From a virus, in the IMG/VR virus record IMGVR_UViG_3300020200_001360, positions 1 to 21,434 of that record: a stretch of 21,434 nucleotides of DNA; one strand, 5' to 3'. The notes beneath the pieces are model-generated. The model was given only the letters and a program-made list of their open reading frames with translations, made no database searches and was not told the DNA's origin. This document shows, one piece after another, positions 14,801 to 20,639 of the stretch (the first letter of the stretch is position 1; each line of letters begins with the position of its first letter). Position numbers and translations under genes: made by a program.

Positions 14801-15029
14801 TAGTCATTATTGTTTTTTTCTCCAAAAAGTTAAAGGGGTCTTTCGGCCCACCACTTTTATTGGATGTCCCAATCCAAACCGCATCCTTACCAAACTTTTG
14901 AACTAAATGTGAATAGGTAGCATAATGCCCCTTGTGGAAAGGTTGAAACCTGCCCGCGTATACTACCACTATATCTTTTACTTCTTCGGTTAATATCCCC
15001 CTAACCCATTCTTTTATTAAATTTCCCAT
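11880..15029 (-). CDS. Two-domain nucleotidyltransferase/ligase-like phage protein with in-frame HNH insertion
   Basis: This 1049-residue protein has several parts. After a leader ending GILTE|E (11-15), residues 20-200 form a HxGH nucleotidylyltransferase: GRFQPFHKGH (26-35) and SISGTDVR (156-163), as in NMN or pantetheine-phosphate adenylyltransferases. Residues 205-355 are a phage-specific β module (RGGYTQMEFPKAD) with an acidic Pro-rich linker. Residues ~356-625 are an HNH homing-endonuclease-like insert. The rest (~645-1049) has CGGAYGHMNHPFD, EKTDGQ with Lys690 as a KxDG ligase-type motif I, IAARNKG (707-713) and NLEVIYP (773-779), like DUF6267 phage proteins. KxDG suggests covalent nucleotidyl transfer, perhaps to nucleic acid. 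The two activities could act together in NAD or RNA/DNA repair, which is inference. The substrate is unknown. Start: the ATG is 3 nt after a spacer motif. Confidence 0.85.
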   Translation of the reverse strand: MGNLIKEWVRGILTEEVKDIVVVYAGRFQPFHKGHYATYSHLVQKFGKDAVWIGTSNKSGGPKDPFNFLEKKTIMTTMFDIPKNKVVQVKNPYNPTEILSGFSPKTTAFVTVVGEKDAQRLGGKYFKKFHAGAGFKPASGYGESGYVYTSPMQANSISGTDVRKWLSTGDESQRKAGFKKAYPKFNPKIYNMITQKLGGVNEIISEFFNKYNLIPLIESTLGSGYGADAGEPDAIYVPSGKKRVLGLGKDAQKNDYWFVRGGYTQMEFPKADMIVKRNAKNTGDYYQYAVRRKVFTMDDLLDIPETEDYVTADIATTPLDVAPPEAPPEVEIDVTGMEDEELQEVFRGLGYEIVEWVIGKKLEIIDRKQYKLLERIGKKFSKFLSGDYNNYEKSGMVQCAECGEWFKQIQYRHLKYSHRMSMKEYIEKYPNHPLISEHFKNFGDKNPMNSTIVKEKHKKIMQSDEYKKNHSNLMMGKNKGKIRLDVSEKNKNILFRKKISEGVRKSYINNASLKELRSNVGKQFGFGNKETQKTIANILNWTPVENRNAYLIYVENVRRLTNDEYLKYFNLIPNAKKRSREYHLDHKYSILDGFNNNIPIEVISHYKNLEIKHHSLNESKGGGSSIKLRTLIKDITHSEHKLDNRILLLCGGAYGHMNHPFDLELGLTFGDLKNIITKALKGDLELTREKTDGQALAISWRDDKGLIAARNKGHLANRGEDAMNAADVASKFGGRGGLTDAYNFAMRDLETAVKGLSKAQRDKIFKQGVKFMNLEVIYPTSVNVIPYGQALLVFHNTTEYDESGVAIGADQSDAAVLAGMIKQINQHIQDKYTIQGPPITQLPKEMHLEKLQPKYLGMLNKLQSKYGLKDSDGMAEYHQAWWGDFIDKNSPEKLDKSTREGLIKRWAFYDKSFVLNNNNIKSDKVLEWAKGVDKNDHQKISKDNIRPFEDIFLGVGAEVLSLMSSVLTINPDSAVRNMKQRLDQTIKDVQSGGDEKKIRKLQLELERMAAVGGPDKIVPNEGIVFVYKGNTLKLTGSFASLNQILGLFY
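13155..13964 (-). mobile_element. In-frame HNH homing-endonuclease-like insertion (boundaries approximate)
   Basis: Within the 1049-residue frame, about residues 356-625 look foreign. They hold a C2H2-like finger (CAEC at 399-402, His413, His418, then YIEKYPNHPL), a NUMOD3-like FGDKNPMNS (442-450), helix-rich repeats (MMGKNKGKIRLDVSE), and an HNH core EYHLDHKYSILDGFNNNIPI with His583, Asp585, His586, NLE (608-610) and Asn617. Codons are more AT-rich than the flanks. Flanking sequences read as two halves of a phage protein. No intein blocks (initial Cys, terminal HN) and no clear group I intron core were found. It may be an unspliced domain, a degenerate intein, or an open intron. The endpoints are uncertain by tens of bases. 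Confidence 0.7.
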
Positions 15030-15032
15030 ATA

Positions 15033-15048
15033 GATAAATATAGAGTTT
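15033..15048 (-). promoter_or_regulatory. Spacer motif, candidate promoter of the 1049-residue gene
   Basis: AAACTCTATATTTATC in the transcription direction ends 3 nt before the ATG at 15029, like the motif at the portal. A T4-like start distance would give a nearly leaderless transcript. Inferred. Confidence 0.4.
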
Positions 15049-15136
15049 AATTTTGTTTATTGTGTGGTTTTAATTTCTCCAACGGCTCATCATTTGTTAA
15101 AAGTTTATACCTAATAATATAAGCTTGAGTAAAATA
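15047..15136 (-). pseudogene. Remnant of the 55-residue ORF's C-terminus
   Basis: Between the DUF2061 gene and the 1049-residue gene, one frame reads YKLLTNDEPLEKLKPHNKQN then stop, with TAA TAA upstream and no start codon. It matches KLLTNDEVLEKLK near the end of the 55-residue ORF at 20640-20807, at the DNA level as well. It therefore looks like the 3' stump of a second copy of that gene. It may be non-functional or just recombination debris. The similarity covers only ~13 residues, so homology rests on the DNA match. Confidence 0.45.
15068..15106. repeat. Direct repeat, copy 1, downstream of the surface-modification cassette
   Basis: A 39-bp stretch differs from the copy at 20664-20702 by two adjacent bases (GG for AC). 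Sixteen bp match, then two mismatches, then 21 bp match. Both copies have the same orientation, and they bracket the glycosyltransferase-to-DUF2061 genes. Confidence 0.85.
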
Positions 15137-15142
15137 TTATTA
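15112..15142. repeat. AT-only inverted repeat in the cassette-end spacer
   Basis: TAATAATAT and ATATTATTA form a perfect 9-bp inverted repeat with a 13-nt loop, in the 142-nt spacer after the DUF2061 gene. It is downstream of a gene end, so a weak terminator or processing hairpin is possible, but there is no GC stem and no clear U-tract. It could also be chance in AT-rich DNA. Confidence 0.35.
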
Positions 15143-15171
15143 TCCGACTGACAAATAACACGGGATTAAAA

Positions 15172-15459
15172 CTATTCTTCTTTCGAATATAATGATGTGA
15201 ATTCTCTTTTAGACTCTAATTTAGTTATTGATTCTGATTTAGAAGTTTCATATAATCTTATATTTTTATACCAAAACCTCTCATGTATAAAATAAATTAA
15301 AGGTTTAACAATCAATTCTACTATACCTAAAATTGATGATAGTTCTAAAGACGCACCTAATAGATATGCTGTTGTAACAGTTGTAAGTGTTCCTAACATT
15401 CTATATGATATGGTTTTGAGTATGTGGCGAATAAGAGCAGATTTTTCTTTAAGTTGCAT
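15172..15459 (-). CDS. DUF2061 small inner-membrane protein
   Basis: This 95-residue protein has the DUF2061 signature: an N-terminal amphipathic segment (ALIRHILKTISYRMLGTL), two hydrophobic helices (about 21-38 and 41-58) and FIHERFWYKN just after, then a charged Ser/Lys/Glu tail. Its function is unknown. In bacteria it often lies beside adenylylsulfate kinase genes, and that is also the case here: the nucleotidylyltransferase and APS-kinase-like genes lie immediately upstream (2-nt gap). It is the last gene of the cassette. Involvement with sulfate activation or export of a sulfated product is a reasonable guess. The tail after residue ~68 is longer than the core family needs. Family call firm, role inferred. 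Confidence 0.85.
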   Translation of the reverse strand: MQLKEKSALIRHILKTISYRMLGTLTTVTTAYLLGASLELSSILGIVELIVKPLIYFIHERFWYKNIRLYETSKSESITKLESKREFTSLYSKEE

Positions 15460-15461
15460 TT

Positions 15462-15818
15462 TTATAATTTTCCTTCTTTTTTTAGTTGTTCTCTAATTTT
15501 AGTAGCCGATATTTGAGATATATTTTCGGGTACTACATGCTCTATTATTTCATATCCTACACCTCTTCCGTAATTAACCGATTCAATATCAGGAACAACA
15601 ATTACTTTAACCCTACCTTCTTTAATTAAATCCTGATATTCCTGTTCAACATTTTGTTTAATTTCCTCCGCTGTCCAAGGTTGGTTTTCATTTGATTCTA
15701 CATCTCTAATAGCTATACATACATTTTTACCTAATTTCAATCTTTCATTAAAAATATACTTATGGCCTTCATGTAAAGGTTGCCATCTACCTATAAAAAT
15801 TGAATATTGTTTTGTCAT
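15462..15818 (-). CDS. Single-domain HxGH nucleotidylyltransferase in the sulfation cluster
   Basis: This 118-residue cytidylyltransferase-like fold protein has GRWQPLHEGH (10-19), the ATP/CTP-binding HxGH, and ISATKIR (103-109), the second phosphate-binding motif. PDIESVNYGRGVGYEII near 77-92 is a typical phage/marine variant. The length is close to the smallest enzymes of the family, such as glycerol-3-phosphate cytidylyltransferase. Substrate choice cannot be read from the motifs. Placement directly after the APS-kinase-like gene (ATGA overlap) hints at a role in sulfate activation, and ATP sulfurylase shares this fold, but the protein is far too short to be a standard ATP sulfurylase. A nucleotide-sugar or glycerol-phosphate role is an alternative. 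It is translationally coupled upstream and lies 2 nt from DUF2061. Confidence 0.82.
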   Translation of the reverse strand: MTKQYSIFIGRWQPLHEGHKYIFNERLKLGKNVCIAIRDVESNENQPWTAEEIKQNVEQEYQDLIKEGRVKVIVVPDIESVNYGRGVGYEIIEHVVPENISQISATKIREQLKKEGKL

Positions 15819-16249
15819 AATATTTTATTTATACATTCGGTTACTGAACAATTTGTCGTGTCTATATCTATAAAGTTAATAATTGGTGGTTCATAATCAG
15901 GTGAATGGTATTGCTCCCTTCCTCTAATCTCCGTTGTGTGAACATATAATTCTTTTATTTCACTTCCAAGCTCTTTTTTAAATGCTTCCCTTAACTCTTT
16001 ATAAGGGGAAACTAAACTAACAACAACATCAAATCCCTTTAAGTGTAAAAACTTAGTTATTTGTTGCGCTAAAGTTATGTTTTTATATCTACCCTCTTTT
16101 GAATAATCTTTATTATCAAAGATTTCACGTATATCATCGCCATCAACATGGATTACTTTTTTGTAATGATTTGTTTCTAAATATTCTTTTAATGCTTTGC
16201 TTAGCACAGTTTTTCCAGCACCTGGCTGACCTGTAAACCAATATATCAT
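15815..16249 (-). CDS. cysC: Adenylylsulfate kinase-like P-loop kinase (short form)
   Basis: This 144-residue protein looks like APS kinase, which phosphorylates APS to PAPS, the sulfate donor used by sulfotransferases. The P-loop is TGQPGAGKT (6-14). The APS site is seen as VDGDDIRE (35-42), and GRYKNITLAQQ (54-64) and VVVSLVSPYKELRE (75-88) are family blocks. It is shorter than the usual ~200 residues. The C-terminal lid containing KGLYKKA in normal enzymes is replaced by TTEIRGREQYHSPDYEPP, so the active-site lid is different. Both ends overlap neighbours by ATGA, between the GT9-like gene and the nucleotidylyltransferase. The sulfotransferase two genes upstream would be the PAPS consumer. 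Family assignment is good, but activity is not certain because of the altered lid. Confidence 0.82.
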   Translation of the reverse strand: MIYWFTGQPGAGKTVLSKALKEYLETNHYKKVIHVDGDDIREIFDNKDYSKEGRYKNITLAQQITKFLHLKGFDVVVSLVSPYKELREAFKKELGSEIKELYVHTTEIRGREQYHSPDYEPPIINFIDIDTTNCSVTECINKIL

Positions 16250-17244
16250 TGTAGTATTTTATTTAATTCATTAAAATCAAACATTTCGTTTATATTTTCA
16301 TATGGGCACTCATGCAATACTCCATCAAATGAATAATCAAATAAATATGCATCTACTAATTTTGTATTTCCTTTTGGTGGTAGAGCTTTTATATTAGTGT
16401 GTAAATCATACCCAAAGTTTTCGGGTGATGTTCCAATCCATAATACAACAGAAGGTAGATTAAAACCAGCAGCAGCATGCTGTAAACATGAATCTATTAA
16501 TATCCGTTTATCGGAAGCGGCTACTAATGCAAATAATTCTGCGGCGGTGGTAGGTGTATTAACAATCTCTGCTCCCATAATTTGTGGGGAGTTTGGTCTT
16601 GTAACTTGTATTATGTGGTGGGTATTAACATATTTATTTGCTATTTCGGTAGCAAGTTCAATAGGCATATCCCTTGTCCAAGCATAGTTGTAATTTTGAT
16701 TTTGAAAAAATCCACCATTAGTGTGAATTAAACAAATTGGTTTATTCCGCTTCCACCCCTCAATTAATTTTTGTTGAACCATATTTAATCTTAAATCAGG
16801 TGTAAATGGTGATTTTATATCTATACCCAATAAATCAGCCCAGTTTTTAATTAAATGTTTTCGTTTTAAAATGTGCCCTGTTTGAAAATAGGGTTCGTGT
16901 CTAAATACCAATGTATCTTTATTTAATATATAATCATCATAAAAATATGCTGTCATTCCGACCCTATAAACTCTATATACATCTGGGTGATTAAGAAATA
17001 CTTCGGGATAAGATGCTACTATAATTATTTTTCGGCTTGGGTATTTTTTTGCTATGTGGGGTATTAATGTGGTTGCTGCAATGTTTTTACCTAAACCACC
17101 CTCAATATGCCACACTAAAAACTTGTTATCCATATTATTATCTTTATTTTGTGCTAATGAAACTATTATTGGAGAATGGTTTTCGTTGGGTATTTCAATG
17201 GAATTAAAATTAAACTCACTATTAGTTTTAAACCCTACTTTCAT
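16246..17244 (-). CDS. GT9-like (heptosyltransferase-type) glycosyltransferase
   Basis: This 332-residue GT-B fold protein resembles ADP-heptose:LPS heptosyltransferases. After a ~40-residue N-terminal extension, WHIEGGLGKNIAATTLIPHI (45-64) is the N-domain acceptor loop. The C-domain shows ELATEIANKY and ASDKRILIDSCLQHAAAGFN (243-262), followed by VVLWIGTSPENFGYD, the donor-binding half of the family. An internal ATG at codon 38 would give a more standard length, but the ATGA coupling with the sulfotransferase gene supports the long form. The sugar donor and acceptor are unknown. It may act on host LPS or on a phage-made glycan. Short coupling on both sides indicates one operon with the sulfation genes. 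Confidence 0.75.
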   Translation of the reverse strand: MKVGFKTNSEFNFNSIEIPNENHSPIIVSLAQNKDNNMDNKFLVWHIEGGLGKNIAATTLIPHIAKKYPSRKIIIVASYPEVFLNHPDVYRVYRVGMTAYFYDDYILNKDTLVFRHEPYFQTGHILKRKHLIKNWADLLGIDIKSPFTPDLRLNMVQQKLIEGWKRNKPICLIHTNGGFFQNQNYNYAWTRDMPIELATEIANKYVNTHHIIQVTRPNSPQIMGAEIVNTPTTAAELFALVAASDKRILIDSCLQHAAAGFNLPSVVLWIGTSPENFGYDLHTNIKALPPKGNTKLVDAYLFDYSFDGVLHECPYENINEMFDFNELNKILQ

Positions 17245-18062
17245 ATTTTATATTCAAAATCATTAAAAAACCAAGCATAATTGTTTTCAATTATTTTACA
17301 CGCATTTACCCCCAAAACCTCTATAAAATCTTCTTTTAAAGGTTTGATTTCATTTCTGATTATATGGTCTCCAAAAATACCATACCATTTATCATCCTCG
17401 TGGGTTACTTGTTTGATATTTTTAAAATCATGATTATAATAAGGTAATTCTAAATACTCATACACCCTCTCCATTTGTGCCTTTGGGTTAGAACACAGTT
17501 CTTCAAATTTTATAAATAGTATATTTTTGTGTAAACCTTGTACCAAAACCTGATATATTCTATCCATTGATGGTCCAATTGGTGGGTTTGCAGACCAAAC
17601 TTCTACTCTTTTATCGGTAGTAGTACCTGTTAAATTTCCCCAATTTGCTAAATGGTGGTCTAAAAGAGGGTGTTTTCTAAACTTTTTTTCCATAGAAGCA
17701 TAAACCGCTCTTATATCCCTAATCATGCAAATAATTTTTGGATTAGGTTCAAATGCGTTTATAAACTCCCATTCAGAGTTCCACCCCCTACATTTATCAA
17801 CTACATATGGTTTATCGGTGATGTTGTTAAAAAACCCATATAATCCACCTTTTAAGTATCCTCTAAACCCATTTAACATTTCTTCTTCGTTTTGGGCTTT
17901 AAACTCTAACCCATCGGTAAAGATTGTTCGAGACGCGGCTAACATTTCAAATAATCCTGATGTGGGTGTGGTATAAAATTCTGAATTTTGTCCCAATATG
18001 TTCTGCATTAAAGTAGAACCAGCTCTAGGCATAGAGCTATTGTAAAATATTTTTTTAACCAT
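17241..18062 (-). CDS. PAPS-dependent sulfotransferase
   Basis: This 273-residue protein transfers sulfate from PAPS to a hydroxyl or amine, probably on a glycan. The 5'-phosphosulfate loop is SSMPRAGSTLMQNIL (9-23). The 3'-phosphate site is CMIRDIRAVYASM (112-124), with Arg115 and Ser123. FIKFEELCSNPKAQMERVYE (183-202) is the usual third conserved block. The length is normal for the family. It starts the tight run sulfotransferase, GT9-like, APS-kinase-like, nucleotidylyltransferase, DUF2061. The upstream neighbour is a small structural-looking gene. Its products could be sulfated host LPS, capsule, or virion sugar. Such genes occur in marine phages, where their targets are not known. Family call is firm. 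Confidence 0.88.
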   Translation of the reverse strand: MVKKIFYNSSMPRAGSTLMQNILGQNSEFYTTPTSGLFEMLAASRTIFTDGLEFKAQNEEEMLNGFRGYLKGGLYGFFNNITDKPYVVDKCRGWNSEWEFINAFEPNPKIICMIRDIRAVYASMEKKFRKHPLLDHHLANWGNLTGTTTDKRVEVWSANPPIGPSMDRIYQVLVQGLHKNILFIKFEELCSNPKAQMERVYEYLELPYYNHDFKNIKQVTHEDDKWYGIFGDHIIRNEIKPLKEDFIEVLGVNACKIIENNYAWFFNDFEYKI

Positions 18063-18089
18063 AACTAATTTTAGTAAATTGTAAATTTT

Positions 18090-18455
18090 TTAGAACATTC
18101 CACCCATATTTTCTATACTTCCTGATACTATATTTGTAACAGTTGTGCCTTGTTTTTTTGCAATTGCCTTTAAGATAATGCTATCATCTTCTCCCCAAGT
18201 TGAAATAACTTCGCCTGAAAGTGTTGTGCTGTTGGTGTGTATTGTTGTAAAATCAGTTACATTGCCAGTATCATCAAAAGTGCAGTTTCCATACATAACA
18301 CGGAAATTAACTTCATTAGCACCTAATATATAATTATGGGCAAAAGCTGTTATATAGCTTCCCGTAATGTAATTTGGGGTAGAACTAAAAATATTAGTTT
18401 GTTCAACTAATGTAATGTTAGGGTTTATTTGTCCAAAAATTGCTGTTTTTTTCAT
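18090..18455 (-). CDS. Small probable virion protein, unknown function
   Basis: This 121-residue protein is Thr/Ser/Asn-rich with a β character (FGQINPNITLVEQTNIFSST, ending NIVSGSIENMGGMF) and has no signal peptide, membrane helix or enzymatic motif. The block AHNYILGANEVNFRVMYGN (79-97 approx. less) and STWGEDDSIILKAIAKKQGT resemble small structural proteins of T4-like phages from my recollection. It interrupts the row of transferases, separated on each side by spacers (27 and 16 nt). One spacer contains the candidate promoter motif, so it may be expressed as a late gene on its own. It could be a tail or fibre component that the neighbouring enzymes modify. Not recognised firmly. Confidence 0.68.
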   Translation of the reverse strand: MKKTAIFGQINPNITLVEQTNIFSSTPNYITGSYITAFAHNYILGANEVNFRVMYGNCTFDDTGNVTDFTTIHTNSTTLSGEVISTWGEDDSIILKAIAKKQGTTVTNIVSGSIENMGGMF

Positions 18456-18471
18456 AGTATTTACTTGTTTA

Positions 18472-19104
18472 TTATAAATATGTATTTTTTATTAGAAAAT
18501 CCATTTGGAATATTTGATTGTTTAAATATTTGTAATCTAATATATCTTCTATCTTAAATGAATATTCTTGCATCTTACCCATTATAATATCTACTAGTGG
18601 TGTATTATCATTGTAGTGTAAAACGGATACTTCCAATATTAAGTATTTTGTTCGTTTTATAGTTTTAATTCCACCTAATAATATGTCTAATTCCGAACCT
18701 TGTGTATCAATTTTTATTAAGTCTATTACCGTTTCGGGAAATAGATTTAAATTATATAATGTATTTAATTGAATGGGGATTTTATGATATTTTCCTTCTC
18801 CATAAAATTGAGTGTTTTCTTTGTATATAGAAGTACCTGTTCCTATATGATTATCATTTTCAATATATAATTCTGATGTGCTTTGTTTTGATGATAATCC
18901 TATAATTTGGTAAGGTTTATTTAACTTTTGAAGGTATGGTTCACAATTTGGATTGGCTTCAATTAGATAGCAAGAGCATTGTGGTGATATTTTTAGTATA
19001 TTTCGAGTAAAATTCCCAATATGTGCCCCAATATCTATAAATGTATTAGGTTTTGTATAGTAAGATAATAAATTATAATCCATCAAGTAAAGTTTTCCAT
19101 TCAT
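18472..19104 (-). CDS. FkbM-family SAM-dependent methyltransferase
   Basis: This 210-residue protein has a Rossmann-type methyltransferase core. TFIDIGAHIGNFTRNIL (21-37) is the SAM-binding loop with Asp24, YLIEANPNCEPYLQKL (46-61) places the acidic Glu49, and DLIKIDTQGSELDILLGG (128-145) is the FkbM signature. FkbM enzymes O-methylate sugars or polyketides; here a glycan is likely because of the neighbours. Two starts are possible: the ATG at 19104 (32-nt overlap with the GT4 gene) and one at 19083 (11-nt overlap, MDYNLLSYY). The core begins shortly after either. Neither has a strong ribosome site. Family call is good, substrate unknown. Confidence 0.85.
   Translation of the reverse strand: MNGKLYLMDYNLLSYYTKPNTFIDIGAHIGNFTRNILKISPQCSCYLIEANPNCEPYLQKLNKPYQIIGLSSKQSTSELYIENDNHIGTGTSIYKENTQFYGEGKYHKIPIQLNTLYNLNLFPETVIDLIKIDTQGSELDILLGGIKTIKRTKYLILEVSVLHYNDNTPLVDIIMGKMQEYSFKIEDILDYKYLNNQIFQMDFLIKNTYL
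18473..18487 (-). promoter_or_regulatory. Spacer motif, candidate late promoter
   Basis: AAATACATATTTATA in the transcription direction, 17 nt before the 121-residue gene. It overlaps the end of the FkbM gene. This placement would start a second transcript inside the cassette. Confidence 0.45.
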
Positions 19105-19975
19105 TTATTCTTACATCCCAAGACCATTTTTGTTTATATCCATCAATTTGTAATTGAGAATTAAATTTACCACTTTTAACATGTTTTATTTCTTCGGCTA
19201 GTATTTTTGAAAAGTAGATAGCGTGTGTTTGTTTATCCATTAGATATGGATACATTCTTGCCCATCCTTCAGTAGTTTCGGGTAGTGCTCCTAAGTTAGA
19301 TGTAATTACTCTCAAACCCGCTGATAGTGCTTCGATAACTGATATGCATGAGGTTTCTTCAAATGTGTTTGGATAAGCTAAAATATCAAAATGAGATAGT
19401 TCGTTTCGTAATTCATTATTAGGTATTGAACCTCTATAAATTACATTGGGTAATTCATTACATTTATTATATAAATCAGAATATTGTTCATCATTTTTAG
19501 AAAATTCTTCACCATATATTTTACACGATGAAAATATGTGTAATTCACAATTTTTTGGATTTAATATCTCCCAACTTTGTAATAGTATATTTAAACCTCT
19601 CCAAGGTGTTGATGTATAGCATATTTTGATTTTTTCTGGATTGGTAGGTTGTTTTATATCTACACCAATACAAGCATTTTTTATAATGTATGATTTATAT
19701 CCTGGGATGTTAAATGTTTTTCTATATATTTCAGATTGCCAATGACTAACAAATACAAAATGGTTTATTTGTTCAATATATTTTGGGTCTTTTAAAAATT
19801 GAACAGCTTCTTGATCATATGAAAGCTGATTCCAGAATATAGTTTTCTTGCTAAAATCTGCTTGTGGTAGATAATTGAATATAGAAATATTATTCCATAT
19901 ATTTTCGGGTAATCTATTTTTTAATTCGGCAAACATAAGTTCAGTTCCACCCATAGGTTTATCAAACATATCCAT
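19073..19975 (-). CDS. GT4-family glycosyltransferase
   Basis: This 300-residue GT-B protein has a short N-domain that starts with FDKPMGGTELMFAELKNRLP (4-23), the acceptor loop. YTSTPWRGLNILLQSWEIL (120-138) is the donor-domain start. YPNTFEETSCISVIEALSAG (201-220) holds the E-x7-E motif (Glu207 and Glu215), and ITSNLGALPE (224-233) closes the sugar-nucleotide site. It is shorter than typical GT4 enzymes (350-400), mainly in the N-domain. The start overlaps the preceding GT2-like gene by 14 nt, and a second Met is at codon 3. Its product would be a glycan that the neighbouring methyltransferase and sulfotransferase could modify. Donor sugar unknown. Confidence 0.87.
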   Translation of the reverse strand: MDMFDKPMGGTELMFAELKNRLPENIWNNISIFNYLPQADFSKKTIFWNQLSYDQEAVQFLKDPKYIEQINHFVFVSHWQSEIYRKTFNIPGYKSYIIKNACIGVDIKQPTNPEKIKICYTSTPWRGLNILLQSWEILNPKNCELHIFSSCKIYGEEFSKNDEQYSDLYNKCNELPNVIYRGSIPNNELRNELSHFDILAYPNTFEETSCISVIEALSAGLRVITSNLGALPETTEGWARMYPYLMDKQTHAIYFSKILAEEIKHVKSGKFNSQLQIDGYKQKWSWDVRINEWKTLLDGL

Positions 19976-20618
19976 TTTTTTCTAAAAAGTTTTGTATATT
20001 TCCTTTATATTTTTTTACACCGTTATGGTTACATGTTATTGTAGGGTCTAACCACACCTTATATCCTAATGATTTCCATTTGTTACACATAATGTAATCT
20101 TCTGATATCAAATCCCCATTTTCTATTTTAATATCAAATACCATTCGGTTATCTTTACCATCGTGAAAATAAGGTTCGCTCATTAACCATAATTTATCTA
20201 TTGCAAATCTATCTATTTTTAAAAAACCAGTACCCACACCATCTACTTCTAGTAGTTTTTTGTCTATAGAGTATTTTAAGATTTTATTAGTTATTTTTAT
20301 AGTATATCCTTCATTATCAGATTTTTTTACAAGTGCTCCACCAACCATAGGTTCAGGTCTTTCTAACAATCTAAAAAACCATTCAGGCTCCCATTCCGTA
20401 TCTGAATCTATGAAAAATAGAACATCATATTCACCTTCTAATGCCATTCTAAAAAGGTCATTTCGGGCCCTTTGTATTAAAGAATCGTAAGATGGATAAA
20501 TAGCATCTATTTGAATTTTTTTAGGTATAGATTGTTTTATAGTTCTAACCAACGAATCAGCAAACCAAGTATCTATCCTACCATCATATGTGGGTGTTCC
20601 TATTAAAACTTTACTCAT
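19962..20618 (-). CDS. GT-A (GT2-like) glycosyltransferase
   Basis: This 218-residue protein begins MSKVLIGTPTYDGRIDTWFA, the N-terminal β-strand of GT-A enzymes. SLIQRARNDLFRMAL follows, then VLFFIDSDTEWEPEWFFRLL (66-85), with the metal-binding DxD motif at Asp71-Asp73. GVGTGFLKIDR and SEDYIMCNKWKSLGYKVWLD (172-191) are the acceptor and His-containing end, closing CNHNGVKKY. The length is near the minimum for the fold, with no membrane segment, so it is probably a soluble transferase using a sugar nucleotide. It is the first gene of the cassette, and the weak variant spacer motif ATAATTATTTAT runs into its start. Substrate not predictable. Confidence 0.85.
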   Translation of the reverse strand: MSKVLIGTPTYDGRIDTWFADSLVRTIKQSIPKKIQIDAIYPSYDSLIQRARNDLFRMALEGEYDVLFFIDSDTEWEPEWFFRLLERPEPMVGGALVKKSDNEGYTIKITNKILKYSIDKKLLEVDGVGTGFLKIDRFAIDKLWLMSEPYFHDGKDNRMVFDIKIENGDLISEDYIMCNKWKSLGYKVWLDPTITCNHNGVKKYKGNIQNFLEKNGYV

Positions 20619-20639
20619 AAATAATTATAATATACAAAA

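Noticed and set aside
15462-15818. Calling the nucleotidylyltransferase an ATP sulfurylase
   Set aside because: It shares the HxGH fold but is only 118 residues, far shorter than ATP sulfurylases. The gene context alone does not define the substrate.
16330-16355. AATAAATATG inside the GT9-like gene as another promoter motif copy
   Set aside because: It lies within coding sequence and lacks the flanking TCA context; AT-rich coding DNA produces such matches by chance.
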